Source: Mauremys mutica (taxonomy: Eukaryota; Chordata; Testudines; Geoemydidae). Taken from it: 64,000 bases of DNA. The position numbers and the translations under genes were made by a program. The stretch is taken from positions 12,357,553-12,421,552 of the forward strand of contig NC_059079.1 in NCBI RefSeq assembly GCF_020497125.1. Direction: 5' to 3'. Shown in pieces: positions 1 through 10,628 of the stretch. Within the stretch, counting starts at the first letter, position 1. The number at the start of each line of letters is the position of its first letter. Under the pieces are notes generated by a model. That model saw only the letters and a program-made list of their open reading frames with translations. It searched no databases and had not been told where the DNA came from.

Positions 1-809
1 TGTCAGGGTTCCCTCCCCACTCTGAACTCTAGGGTACAGATGTGGGGACTCGCATGAAAGACGCCCTAAGCTTATCTCCAGCTTAGGTTAAAAACTTCCC
101 CAAGGCACAAATTCTTCCTTGTCCTTGGGACGGTATCACTGCCACCACCAAGTGAGTTAGACAAAGATTTAGGAAAAGGACCACTTGGAGTTCCTGTTTC
201 CCCAAAATATCCCCTAAGTCCCTTCACCCCCTTTCCTGGGGAGGCTTGAGAATAATATACCAACCAAATAGGTTAACAAGGTGGGCACAGACCAGCCCTT
301 GGGTTTTTAGGACACTAAAAACCAATCAGGTTCTTAAAAGCAGAACTTTATAATAAAGAAAAAGTAAAAGAAACACCTCTGTAAAATCAGGATGGAAGGT
401 ACTTTTACAGGGTAATCCGATTCAAAACAGAGGATTCCCCTCTAGGCAAAAACTTTAAAGTTACACACACACCACCCCCCAGGAATAAACCTCTCTCAGC
501 GCCTAGAGAGAATTCATAAACTAAAACAAAGGATAATCTAACATTTCCTTCCTATTATTTACAACTTTAATCTTAGATGCTTAGTTCAGGTATGGCTATA
601 GGAGATGCATTTTCCCTGCCCTGGTTCCTCGCTGGCCCGGAGAGAACACTCAAAGAGAACAAAACAAAAACCTTCCCTCCCAGATTTGAAAAGTATCTTC
701 TCCCCTTATTGGTCCTTTTGGTCAGGTGCCAACCAGGTTATTTGAGCTTCTTAACCCTTTACAGGTAAAGGAGGGATTTTATGCTACCCGTAGCTGTATA
801 TTTATGACA
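1..809. mobile_element. LTR of a turtle LTR retroelement, inserted in a DIRS-like element
   Basis: The unit begins TGTCA at base 1 and ends TGACA at 805-809, the short inverted TG...CA ends expected of an LTR. I recognise the start (gggttccctccccactctga) and the end (atttatgaca) as a high-copy turtle repeat. An AATAAA lies near 352. The reading frame of the surrounding DIRS-like polymerase, read leftwards from 1367, stops making sense exactly at 810, so this unit interrupts it. The window starts at the first base of the LTR, so I cannot tell whether it is a solo LTR or the end of a full provirus; no internal gene of this element is in view. Orientation is not determined. Confidence 0.75.
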
Positions 810-1367
810 GGGTCTTAAGCCCCCTTTTGCTTTCAGGATTAGGAAATAACAGGAGTAGAATCCCTTTCCCATCATGTCCTGAGGGACCTCCTCTACTGCC
901 CCCAAGGCACAGGAGATTCTCGACCTCTTGAATGAGGAATTGGGTCCCTGAAGAGGGACAAGAAAGAGTGGGGGATGGAAGGGAGGGGCAGCCGAAAACT
1001 GCAGGCTGTAGCCTTGAGACACTATCTCCAGCACCCCATGGTCTGAGGTGACATGGGACCAGGCCAAACAAAATGGACGAAGACAGTTGAGGAAAGAACG
1101 GGGTGGATCCTGGGAGGTGACTAGGGCACTGCTCTCAACCGCACCCACAAAATGAGCGCTTCTGGCTCCCGGGGTGCTTGGCTGGGCTGGGCTGCACAGA
1201 TGAGCAGGAGGAGGAAGGTGGCGGCAGCTGAAACTAATGTCCCTGTCCCTTCTCTTTGCAGACCCCAAAAAAGGCCTTGGCAGAAGGGAGTGGCCGGAAC
1301 TGCTTTCTTGCAGACTGTGGCATATGCATGCCCAGTGAGTGAAGGGTGGCTTGAGTGTCTTAACCAT
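810..1367 (-). pseudogene. Truncated DIRS-like reverse transcriptase (N-terminal part)
   Basis: The minus-strand frame from about 1367 down contains segments typical of the start of the DIRS polymerase: an SDHGVLEIVSQGYSLQF-like block followed about 45 residues later by GKGFYSCYFLI, the first conserved RT region. The frame is ended by the LTR insertion at 809/810, so the catalytic YxDD part is absent. It is a fragment and cannot be active. Confidence 0.6.
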
Positions 1368-1376
1368 GCCTCATAA

Positions 1377-3307
1377 CTACTGTCGACACAACCACCCTAG
1401 CCACTGAGTCAGCCGTGTCCCATGCCATTTGGAGGGAGCAACTAGCCACCGTAGTACCTTCCTCCACCAGGGTTCTGAATTTCTGGGCCAAACCCTGAAG
1501 GAGGGACTCCTTGAATTTACAGAGGGAGTTCCATAAGTTGAAATTGTATCTTCCTTAGGAGGGCCTGATGGTTTGCCACCCAGAATTGGAGGCTGGCAGT
1601 TGAATAAATTTTTTTTGGCCTCTATTTTTGGAGTTGAGCTGGTATGCCCGTGTTTATCTTTTTCATTGGTTGCAGAGACCACCAGAGCCTGGGGGAGCGT
1701 GGGTGTAGAGACACAAACCTTTTGGCAGGGACAAACGTATCTTTTTGGCCCTTTTAGAAGTGGGAGGGATGGATGAAGGAGTTTGCCAGAGGGTCTTGAC
1801 AATGTTGAGGACTCCGTCATGCATTGGTAGTGTGACATAGGCCAGGGTATGAGGATTCCATCATGCACCGGTAGTATGACATAGGCCAGGGTAGAGGCTG
1901 AGAGGACATTAAACAAGGTGTCTGCCTGCTTGGCCATCTCCTCCACCTCCAGGCCCAAGTTCTCAGCCACCCATTGAAGCAGGGCCTGGTGTTCTTTAAA
2001 ATCGACTGGCAGGCTGGCCCTCGAGGGTCCCACAACCACCTTGTCTGGGGATGACAACAACCACCACCACCAGGGGAGGCCCCGGGGCATCTTCCACCAT
2101 GGGGGAGGGAGGCTTGGAGGTGGGTGCAGTCTCCTCTGCTTCAATCTCCAAGTGGGTCTCATACACCGAGCCTGGTGCCGCCAGCTATTGCTCTGAGGCA
2201 GCGGCCAACGAGTGGTGTGAAGGTGGCATTGCCATGACTGGCATGTCCCACGCGCCCCAATAAGGCCACTGCGCTGGCCACTGGCCGTGCTGCTAAAGTG
2301 GCGCCAATGTAGATGCAGCCTCGGGTGCCCATTCTCACCGGTGGGGTGTAAGCGAGGGGCTGAACTGCCCTTCTGTGCTGGAGGAATCCCCTTCTGGTGA
2401 CCATGGTGGGGGCGTTGACGCCTGAGTCGGAGACTGGTGCCCGGAGCAAGGGGACGGTGCCGGTATCGAGGGCACTGGTGCCACTGCCGGGGGTGGGACT
2501 GGAGATATAACTGAAAACACTCCCACAGGGCAGGCAACCAGGATCTGCACCGAGAGGATGACCAATGAGAGAGCAAATGGTGCCGGGAGTACAGAGACAG
2601 GCAACTCCCTCAACGCAATGTGTGTTGAGATGGCAGGGACTGCGATTGCGGTGCTGGTGACCGAGGACGAGCCCCAGAGTGTCTGGGCTGCGACTCTGGC
2701 AATCTGCAGCGTTGAGGTGGAGAGCGTCGCTTTGTCTTGGGGGATCGGCAGTCTTCACTGCCCCCAGGGGTTCTTAGTGGTTGGCTTGCCGATTCCTGTG
2801 GCACGTGCTGCATCAGCAGCACAGGTGGAAGCTTCTGCTCTCTCGGCACTGGGGGAGCTTGGGAAGGCATCCGTGCCATCAAGGGTTTAGGTGGCAGGAG
2901 TCAGAAGAGGACCTTTTAAAGAGCTAAGGGCCCTGACCAGGGAGGCACAAACGCATGGTTCCAGAGTGGCTGGGCGACCCGAAGTGGGTCCCTTGCCCGA
3001 TGCCCCATGGCTCTTCTTGCCTGGTGCCTTATCTCTTTTTGGGCACTGGCGACAGGGGCACAGTGCGCACCAAGGCACACAATGAGTCCTGGTGGGGCAG
3101 CTCGGAAGCCAGACAAAGGGTAGACTCTGTGAGAAGCACCCGTAAAACAAATGTCCTGCTCTGAGTCGGGGGCCGAAGGTTTTTACAAATACGGCATTTA
3201 TCCCTCACGTGTGATTTCCCCAAGCACTTGAGGCAGCTGTGGGGGTTACTTACAGGCATAGGCCTGTTACAGTCTACACAGGCCTTAAACCTGGGAGACC
3301 AGGGCAC
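1377..3307 (-). pseudogene. Decayed DIRS-like gag-type ORF remnant
   Basis: Gag-like coding sequence is spread over several minus-strand frames. The N-terminal part carries a Cys-rich pattern resembling the zinc knuckles of DIRS gag proteins, and the C-terminal part matches the retroelement domain from which mammalian LAP2-alpha's C-terminus derives. Between them (about 3000-2060) the composition is Pro/Ser-rich and no single frame is convincing. Open stretches up to 399 codons survive, but frameshifts and an out-of-frame duplication at 1807-1894 show it is broken. No product is expected. Confidence 0.55.
1807..1894. repeat. 44-bp imperfect tandem duplication inside the DIRS-like gag remnant
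   Basis: Two adjacent copies, 1807-1850 and 1851-1894, begin gaggactccgtcat and gaggattccatcat and share gacataggccagggta. The unit length is not a multiple of three, so the duplication shifts the reading frame. Confidence 0.85.
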
Positions 3308-4499
3308 GCCCTGCCTGGGGAGAAGTCCCTGCTGGGACTCTAACTTGTAACTACACTTAACTATTTAACACTAACTACTATAAACAACTACTTACAAGGC
3401 CCTAAGGCTCAAAGTCAGTAAAGACAAAAAACCGCCAGCCCTTGCTATGCGAGGAAAGACGCTCTAACCAACCACCACGGGTGATAAGAAGGAACTGAGA
3501 GAGCGCAAGGCTGGCTGAGCCTGATATACCGGCGCATGAGCACAGCACTCAGAGGGCGCCACTGCCCACTCTACAGATATCACTAAGGCAAAAATCTCCG
3601 ATGACCACACCCGTGGGCATGCACACACCTAGCATGGAATCGACATGAGCAAGTGCTCCAAGAACAACTTTACAATGAACAAAAAGTCTGTGTTTGCAGT
3701 CTCAATTTAAGAATCTGCAGCATTGGGTGAGATGGGAAACAAATCTAAATGCACAAATCAAAGGTTAGGAACACGAATACTTTCTGGTTTTCACAAGCGT
3801 AACCTACTCTGCCAGTCGACCCTTATGCTAAGGGACTTAGTAGATGGGGATTTTTCTTGGTGTTTTCTAAACCACACAGGGATTTCAATGCAACAATTCA
3901 ACCATGTCACACAGCTCATCTTGCACTGAGTGGTCTGTGGGTCACCAGCAATGAAACCCTTCTGACGGATGCAAAGACATTTTGAGAAGCAAATCATGCA
4001 AAAATACCCCCCCACACACACACACCCCCAGCTAGAGCATTGAGTGTTGCGACTGGTTCCTGGTTCAGGGGTTGTTTTGCACAGCCACAGCATTCCATTT
4101 GTACATGATACAGGATACATAATATGTTCCCCTTGAAGAAAAGCTCTTTGGAGAGCAGCATTAAAGCTGCATTTCCAGACCATTTATTAGAATCCTAGTT
4201 CAAATCATATTAAAGCTTTCCACAAGCAAAAGGAAAAAAGCAGGAAATGTCCAGTCAAAACTTACCTTCCCCTAGCCAGTCAGTTACTGCAAACTGAGAG
4301 GACAAGTGTCAGAAAACGGTTCACAACAAATGATTAGCAGTTATCCAGCATACAAGCCCCCGGTTATCTAAAGATTGAGAAATCAAAACATTTCAGACTA
4401 GTTAAGTGCACAACCTCAGTAAAGTTTTTTCTCTTCACAAAAAAGACTGATCAGAAACCTGGTAATAGGTCATTCCACCGTAAGGTCAAAAGGTCGTGC

Positions 4500-5000
4500 A
4501 GAAAGACATTTATGCACCTTGTCACAGTTCAGGGTAACAGTACCAGTATTTTAGGCTCTCGGCTCCCAGCTCCTCAGCCATCACCCGTCTTGCATAGAGG
4601 TCCACATCTCTCCTCCACCTGACCAGGGTTTTTCCAGGCTTCAGAGTTCCCTGCTTATACCGATATCCCCAGCAAGCCAGACTGCTGGAACAGGCCAACA
4701 TCTGCACTTCGCGCTCTCTCCGAATGCTATGAACAGCCGGCATTGTCAGCAGTCAAGTTACCAAACAGCTTTTTCTAGGCAAGCACATTTATTCTTAAGG
4801 TCAAAAGCATTTCAGAGGAAAAAAACAAAAACAAAACCCAGCCTGCATGCTAACAAGTGTACCAGATCTCACCCCAACTCCAAAAAGGGCTCTGGCAGGA
4901 GCCAGTCCCTCAAACCCCTCACAGGGGTTTACTGTAGTTACAAGTTTGTAACAGCCTTAGCTCAGAACCAGAACAGTTGCATCAAAATCTGAAAGAGCAG
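4500..5000. repeat. Probable turtle LTR-retroelement fragment
   Basis: Segments such as accttgtcacagttcagggt and aggcaagcacatttattctt are ones I associate with a high-copy turtle retroelement. A 73-codon minus-strand open frame (4522-4743) lies inside it and is best read as part of the repeat, not a host gene. Boundaries and class are uncertain. Confidence 0.35.
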
Positions 5001-5049
5001 CTCTCCTGGAGCGTTTTCTTCAGAATAGCTACATTCAAGATTAACTTGT

Positions 5050-5110
5050 ATTTGTATTGCAATAGCACCTGGGAATTACGGCCCAGGACCCCATTGTGCT
5101 CGGCGCTGCA
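5050..5110 (-). repeat. L2/MIR-type 3' tail fragment
   Basis: The stretch containing tatttgtattgcaatagcac and aggaccccattgtgctcggc reads like the reverse of the L2/MIR-type tail common in turtles. Related plus-strand tails occur near 54440-54535 and 60500-60610 in this window. Confidence 0.4.
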
Positions 5111-5346
5111 GATCAGGTCCTTTCACTGTGCGCGCACGCGTGTGTTCCACATGCTGCATGTGAGAACAGCAGGTGCTGACTTGATGTTTACGATTTGTTA
5201 AAAACAAAGCTGTACATTTATCTCTCCAATATCCTTTCCTCCTTCGCTTGCACAAAATCCTGATTAAGGTATCTCCTGCAACAGATGCTGGTCACAAAAA
5301 AATCCAGCTTTTCTCCCTACATTCTCCACTTTAGTGTGTGCATTTG

Positions 5347-5506
5347 CAGAGCTGGTGGTAGCCCATTGGGGGCCCTAAGCAGGAATATTTTAGGCTCCCC
5401 AATACTAAAACAGTCAAGTTTTTATAAAAAGCAAATAGGGGGTCCCCTTGAGCTGCTTGGGGCCCTCAGCAATTGCTTAGTCTGCTGATGCCTAGCACCG
5501 GCACTG
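5347..5506. mobile_element. Short TIR-bounded DNA element (hAT-like)
   Basis: The left end cagagctggtggtagccc and the right end, reverse-complemented, cagtgccggtgctaggca are clear imperfect terminal inverted repeats. No internal coding remains in 160 bp. Flanks (tgcatttg and catgattt) give at best a degraded duplication. It looks like a non-autonomous, probably hAT-class, element. Confidence 0.45.
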
Positions 5507-5859
5507 CATGATTTGATGTCACCTGGGAGCTATATTGCAACTGACCTTGTCTATATTTGTGTATAAAGCACTCCCTGCTCTACAAATGATGAACAATAAA
5601 CAACTGCATGAAGAAGAGGCCCCTGGAAGGGAAAATGGAAGAATTTTCAACTTGATTATTTTTTTAAGAAGATGGATACCTGGCATACACTTTACATATT
5701 TTCCTAGGGTGAAAGTCTCTCTCAGCCCACACGCCAGCACGAAGCCAGAGTTTGGGCTGTCTATCCTACAGCCAGAGGCTGCTCAAATGTCTAAAAATCA
5801 CAGTGAAACTGCTGCAGCGTGGGCCTCAGTGCAAGTTGTACAAGCCTGCCCGTAACACT

Positions 5860-5995
5860 GGGTACATATTTGCATTGCTAGCCAGTGCCGGGGTCCTGTG
5901 CCGCCACATCTTCCTGGCTAGTTTTAGACTAAAGCTAGCCTGGGTACGTCTGAGCTGCAGTCACACCTCTGATTGCCACGCAGACCACCGACTAA
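5860..5995. repeat. Possible MITE relic
   Basis: Sequence around gctagcctgggtacgtctga resembles the right half of a high-copy turtle DNA transposon as I remember it. No matching left end was identified, so this is a weak call. Confidence 0.3.
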
Positions 5996-7194
5996 ACGGA
6001 CTCCGCTCATATTGCTCCCAACCTGCACAGCAGGCTGTGGCGCTGCAGCACGACAACTCCTCGTGCAGATATGGGCGCCCCACACTTCCATCTGCACTGA
6101 CTGCTAATGGGCTCAACTTCCCCAGCCAATATGGAGGTGGTGAGGGGGAGGACCTCTTCACCCCACAGAGTCATGGGGCTTCTGCTGTGTGGAGCGCCTC
6201 TCCCATGCAGGGAATCTCACTTTCCCAGTGAGGCTCCTATAGGTCCTTTTAAAATACTGACATCCACTTTTAACAGAAGTGTCTCCAGGCCCCATCAGTT
6301 CTCTCCTGGCGAGCATGCTCACACGAGACTGAGAAGTTTTTAGGCAACCGTGTTGTACATTTACCTTCCTGTTCAGCAGCCCCATGAGTTTAATCTGGCC
6401 CCACAAGCCAGGTTGAAGACGGGGAATTGTAACATTCTTCCAATGGATCAGTCCATCGAAGTTTCAGTTTTAAGATGAAGAAATCCTCACTCCGACCCCC
6501 CCACCCGACATTACTGTTAACGCTTCCAATCCTAGCGTGGCAGGAGGCAAGCTTCCAAAGATATCCCACAGATCGGAGTCCTTAGCCGGCGTAGCCCTAA
6601 GGAAACTATCGATACCATGGAAGTCACTCATTCCACTTCCCCTGCCCTGAGGGGCCAGGTTCTACGTGGCACCTCTTGAGAGGCCTAGCTCAGAAGGTGC
6701 AGCCTGACTTGATACCACCTCGGTGCAGCCCAGATTCTGGGCCACTCTGTGGGCTGAAATGGCCACTGGCATAAGGGGTTATTCTAATTTATAGCCAAAA
6801 CCCAGTGCCACCTCTACACTAGGGCCTAATGGGGCGGGGAAGAGGACACAGAGCTGCTTTCCTCAGTCTTCCGTGGCTCTGGGCTGAAGGAATTCGCCAC
6901 CAGCCCCTTAGCGGCATCTCTGCGACTGCCAAACCAGTGTATAAAAGCTGGGGCTAGGCTCTGCCACCCCCCTTCTTAACCTTACCGCTCTGTCTGGAAC
7001 CGAATGTCTCAATACAAGTTCCTTGTGGGGGAGGGGTTAAAATGGCCAATCCTCAGTGGATACGCTCGTCCTCCCCCCAAAACTGCACAGAAAGCGTTCG
7101 AGTCATTAGAAACAAAACGAAGTGCCCAGAGCTTTCTCACGGCAAATCCCAGTAACAAACAGCAGAGACCTGAACTCAAATGTTTATGTTTATA

Positions 7195-7200
7195 TTTATT
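7195..7200 (-). promoter_or_regulatory. SSBP3: Probable SSBP3 polyadenylation signal AATAAA
   Basis: The plus strand reads tttatt, giving AATAAA on the gene strand about 1.75 kb after the stop. Cleavage would be expected 10-30 bases further down, around 7170-7185. I chose it as the distal signal because the AT-rich UTR-like composition stops near here. RNA 3'-end data would decide. Confidence 0.5.
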
Positions 7201-8220
7201 ACAGCATGGAGGGGGAAAAAAGAACCGTTTCATTCAAAAACCATCCCATACCAATGAAGACAATAATTTAGCTATCCATTTTAAAATACATTAAAACCGG
7301 TCTGTCATTTCTCACTTCAAAAAACAAAAACAAAACAAAACCAAAAAAAAGATGACCCATTCTGGAGACCACGGATGTTTCAGCAATACAACAAATCTTC
7401 ATTTGATTTTTTTTTTATTTTTCAATATTAACCTGACTGTAACTATGAGACTGACACCCTTTTCCTACCCCCAGCCCCACCCTCAACCCCACCCACCTTC
7501 TACAGGTAAAGCACAATTAAAATGCCTAGGAAAAAGAAGGCAAACATTTAAAAAAAATTCAGATTACACACTAAAAAAAGTTTGTCATCTCATGTCTTGC
7601 AGTCAGAATAATAAAAACCAACCAATGTTCCCAAAAAACATCTCAATGAAGGGGTGCGGGAAAAAAAGACATCCCTTTAATAAAACATTTTCAACAAATA
7701 TCATACACAAACTACAATGTATAATAATTACTTTTTTTCCCTCTCTTATTTTAGAACCAGACTACAAGGTAAGAAAAAACACTGAAACAAGATACAATGT
7801 TCTCAATCGGCACAAAGGGAAATCCAGGGAGATAATATTTTACATAATATGATATACATGGATCAGAAGTGGAGATTTATAAAACAAAGACCAACTACAG
7901 GGTAGTGTAATGTACATGATCCCCAGACTCTGGCGAGTGTCACTTTAACACGGTTGGTTTGTTACTTTTCTGTAGTCACCTCTACCACGAGAAGAAAGGT
8001 AATTTTTTCATTTGTTTTTATTTTTTTTTGTTACAGAGTGAGCCTACAGAATAGCAAGTATACATTTGAACAATTACTTTAAAGTATCTCCATCCAGTTC
8101 CAAAACACATACAGCGAAACCCCGATAAGATCACATCTTTTTTTAAAAAAAAATACAAACCCAAAAATCAACAAAGATGTTAGCTTGAGATCAGTTACAA
8201 AATCCCAGGTCAGATTAACC

Positions 8221-8235
8221 CTCTCTCTCTCTCTC
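8221..8235. repeat. CT dinucleotide repeat in SSBP3 3' UTR
   Basis: About seven CT units on the plus strand, followed by a T tract. Confidence 0.85.
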
Positions 8236-8685
8236 TTTTTTTGGTGGGGGAAAAAAAAATAGCTCAAGGATTCTCGCAGGGGGAAGCATTGAACTCTCCT
8301 TGTATTCTGAGAGGGGGAAAAAAAGACTAATACAGTGCATGCCACGGTCACAGATAGTAAGATCACAATTAATTCTTGAGGATGTGATCCTATGAGGGGC
8401 CAACTGCATTAACAACTTTCTATGAGGTGGAGGAGTCTCTTCTGGAGGAGGAGGCGGCGTTGTGCTGCAAACAAGAAAAACAAAAACAAAAACAGGCCTT
8501 CCAAAGAAAAACCACCCATTGTAAACTGTCCAGTTTATTTAAAAAAAATAGGACTACAACAGGGACAACATGAGATTTCATATCTAGACTAGCTTCCTGG
8601 TGTAGCACAGCACAAACATACAACAGGTTTAAAAGAACAAAGCAAAGAGGTTGGAGTTGGGTACTGGAGGCTTCCATTTGTTTCC

Positions 8686-8705
8686 AAAAAAAAAAAAAAA
8701 AAAAA
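8686..8705. repeat. 20-base homopolymer A run in SSBP3 3' UTR
   Basis: An uninterrupted A run on the plus strand, which is a U tract in the SSBP3 transcript. It may be polymorphic or a sequencing-length artefact. It is not a retroposon tail, since no element joins it. Confidence 0.85.
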
Positions 8706-8955
8706 GTGTCATGTACATATATAAATCCTTCCGCACAAGAAGGATCTTGTCTCGTCTTGAAATATTTTAAGTTTTGTCCTTCATGTTTTATGGAATAAAA
8801 AGTTCAGCCTTTTTATTGCATGAAACTAAACCTGGGGTCTGCCCCCCTCGCGTCTCTCTGCCAATACACCTAGCTTCTTCTTGCATAATTTCTTTTAGAT
8901 CCTCCAAATGGCAGCTGACTCTCTTTATCCTGGAGAGGAGGAAGGGGGAGGGAAA

Positions 8956-8985
8956 TCACACACTCATCGTCATGCTGGGGGAATA
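8956..8985 (-). CDS. SSBP3: SSBP3 last coding segment, residues about 380-388 and stop
   Basis: The coding part of the terminal exon is 30 nt: YSPSMTMSV and a TGA stop (tca at 8956-8958 on the plus strand). The acceptor is ctctttcag. YSPSMTMSV is the invariant C-terminus of SSBP2/3/4 and fixes both frame and stop with high certainty. The same exon continues as the 3' UTR. Confidence 0.96.
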   Translation of the reverse strand, partial: YSPSMTMSV

Positions 8986-10151
8986 CTGAAAGAGAGACAA
9001 ACACCGAATGAGTACTGGGCAAACAGGACTGAAATACTAAACGCGGCCAAGGCCAGGGAAGAGGGGATATGAAAGTAAGACTCGGGCTTATGAAAACTAT
9101 AAAGCAACATAATTGGATATAATAAATCAGAAAGATAGAATATGCTAGAGACTCTTAATTTATCAGCACATAATCCGCTGCATAATGGTCCTTCCAGGGA
9201 GAAAATAAGCAAAACAGTATGGGGTAGGAAGCAATTTACATGCATGCATGTATATAATGCTAAATATGGTGAGGAAAAAAAAAGGGGGAGCCTCTTTCAT
9301 CTGTCGAGCTTGAAATCCAACGTGAAAATGCTCTGCAGATCTCAAAGATGAGCGCACGTTTGTTCGCAGCTGAAAGCGAGCACGGTTAGCGGGGTCTGCT
9401 CAGGGGCAGCTCGGAAACAGCAGGGGGTGTTGCAAGCCTGAGAAAAACCGCGCCCGAGCATCAATAGGGGGTCCCAAGATTAGACCTGCAGCCTCCCTGC
9501 CGTTCCAAGCAGCAGCACAGCTGTATAAAGGAGGTTTTCACAGTTTCTAGCTCACCACGGTAGCTCACTTTCACCCGTCTATTTCACGCACATGATGGCT
9601 AGAAAGGGGGCCAGCACGGTTCATTTACACCTTTATTAAAAACCCTACCAATTGGGCACAGAGCTGGGTTCCACAACTATGTGACCCTACCGCTGTCACG
9701 TTTTTTTCTCCCCCCCTCAGCCTCATTTGTTCCATGCTGTTGCCATCTTATCTAGCCTGTATGCTTTTTGGTTCAACACCTTGTTCAGAAACAGACCTCA
9801 AAACGCAGCACAAATTGCAGGTAAGAGTGACCATTGCTACTTCTTGGTTTTCGCTTGGATAGGGGGGTCTCCAAAAGCACAGAGCTTAAGCGACATTCCC
9901 AGGGTCAAACAGCAAGGCAGTGGCAGAATCAGGATTAGGAACCTGGGCTTCTCGTCTTCCAGCCCCCGTGCTGAGTCCCCTGGACCACAGCCAGATCTGT
10001 ATTAAGCGACAACATGCTCTCTCTACCATCATCAGAGATCATCCCTGCCCCTTCAGACCCCGGGCCCCACCAGGAAGCAGAGACAGAGCCTTATAAATTC
10101 TGTGACACCAAAAGAGAGGGGGCTTAGAGATTGGGCGTCTGAGCAACTCAC
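8986..10151. other. SSBP3 last intron (1.17 kb)
   Basis: A GT-AG intron between the 102-nt exon and the terminal exon. The only thing recognised is a MIR/CORE-SINE-like relic in reverse orientation at about 9870-10002. Confidence 0.8.
9870..10002 (-). repeat. MIR/CORE-SINE-like relic
   Basis: The pattern cccagggtcaaacagcaagg, then a CAGTGGCAGAATCAGG-like core and an ending near ccctggaccacag, matches an inverted MIR-type SINE (the reverse of ...ccttgggcaagtcact...). Confidence 0.55.
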
Positions 10152-10253
10152 ATTGTCATTTTGGAAGGAATGGAGGAAGTTACCTCCCAGTTCACCATCA
10201 TCTCTTGGAGTGCCCGGGGGGTTGCTAATGCCACTTATGTTGTTTGGAGAATT
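10152..10253 (-). CDS. SSBP3: SSBP3 coding exon, residues about 346-379
   Basis: The 102-nt exon encodes 34 residues, [20 protein letters not shown] followed by [14 protein letters not shown], phase 0 at both ends. Acceptor tccttag and donor gtgagttgc are present. It contains the conserved [15 protein letters not shown] block shared by all vertebrate SSBPs, while LHSFQNDN is specific to SSBP3. The last codon joins YSPSMTMSV in the final exon. Confidence 0.95.
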
Positions 10254-10599
10254 CTAAGGAGACAAAAGAAGGAGAAGGTGAGTACGTCTCAAAACACATC
10301 ACTGGGCACAGACTGGCGAAATCCCTCGCTAACGACTACGAGCGGCCGGTGGGGGAGCAGGAGAGAACGGCCGCGTTTATACACCTTTCCGTTAGTGCCG
10401 AAGCAAACGGCTCATGGGAAAGGGTTACAGGAGGGGAGAAAGCCCCGTGTCCCTCTACTGCTTCCCCTACATTGGAGCCTCTCCACCCACCCACACCCAC
10501 ACGATTTTCTCACTGCTGACGCTTCATGAGGGAGGGACGGACGGACTATGGTTGAAAGGAAAGTGATTCACCTTTACCGTCACCACAGTGCACACTTAC
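10254..10599. other. SSBP3 intron (346 bp)
   Basis: Short GT-AG intron between the 29-nt and 102-nt exons. No repeat or other feature recognised. Confidence 0.8.
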
Positions 10600-10628
10600 T
10601 TTTGGAAGTCCATCTATGTCGCCGGACC
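10600..10628 (-). CDS. SSBP3: SSBP3 micro-exon, residues about 336-345
   Basis: A 29-nt exon supplies the last two bases of Gly336 and encodes SGDIDGLPK, ending in phase 0. Acceptor ttgatag and donor gtaagtgtgc flank it. It is the shortest internal exon here and was found only by extending the protein from both sides. GSGDIDGLPKNSPNN is SSBP3-type; SSBP2 reads GSGDMDSISKNSPNN. Confidence 0.93.

Larger units (their letters stand above)
810..3668 (-). mobile_element. Degraded DIRS-like (tyrosine-recombinase class) retrotransposon, gag and start of pol
   Basis: Read on the minus strand, the order fits a DIRS1 element. A terminal/leader region runs from about 3668 to 3310. A Cys/His-rich gag segment lies at about 3300-3150 (CVDCNRPMP...CLKCLGKSH...CRICKNL). 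A gag C-terminal domain resembling the LAP2-alpha C-terminus lies near 2025-1850 (FKEHQALLQWVAENLGLEVE). A reverse-transcriptase start is at about 1130-815 (SDHGVLEIVSQGYSLQF, then KGFYSCYFLI). The gag frame moves between frames, has a 44-bp internal duplication and is not functional. The rest of pol, the recombinase and the other terminus are cut off by the LTR at 1-809. A Gypsy-type element is less likely given the domain types. The upper boundary is approximate. Confidence 0.7.
3669..7177. other. Intergenic DNA downstream of SSBP3, no gene recognised
   Basis: No conserved coding sequence was found on either strand. It contains a short C/CA tract at 4008-4029, a probable LTR-type repeat around 4500-5000, an L2/MIR-like tail around 5050-5110, a TIR-bounded element at 5347-5506 and a possible MITE relic near 5860-5990. 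In mammals MRPL37 lies downstream of SSBP3 in convergent orientation; I looked for its C-terminal exon here and did not see it. Confidence 0.6.
7178..8955 (-). other. SSBP3: SSBP3 3' untranslated region (lower end approximate)
   Basis: The region downstream of the SSBP3 stop is AT-rich, has no splice-like or coding signal, and runs to a clear AATAAA signal about 1.75 kb from the stop, so I treat it as one continuous 3' UTR. It holds a 20-base A run on the plus strand at 8686-8705 (poly-U in the mRNA), a CT/GA simple repeat at 8221-8235 and several T-rich tracts. Other possible AATAAA motifs occur nearer the stop (around 8535 and 8813, where the plus strand reads tttatt), so shorter 3' ends are possible. 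The exact cleavage site is not determined. Confidence 0.6.

Noticed and set aside
3029..3307. Host zinc-finger gene
   Set aside because: The Cys/His pattern belongs to a retroelement gag and is followed by other DIRS-like domains in the right order.
4522..4743. 73-codon minus-strand open frame as a small protein gene
   Set aside because: It lies in sequence I associate with a high-copy turtle retroelement, and no known protein family was recognised.
3669..7177. MRPL37 3' end, the expected mammalian neighbour
   Set aside because: No segment matching its C-terminal region was seen on the plus strand; it may lie further left or synteny may differ.
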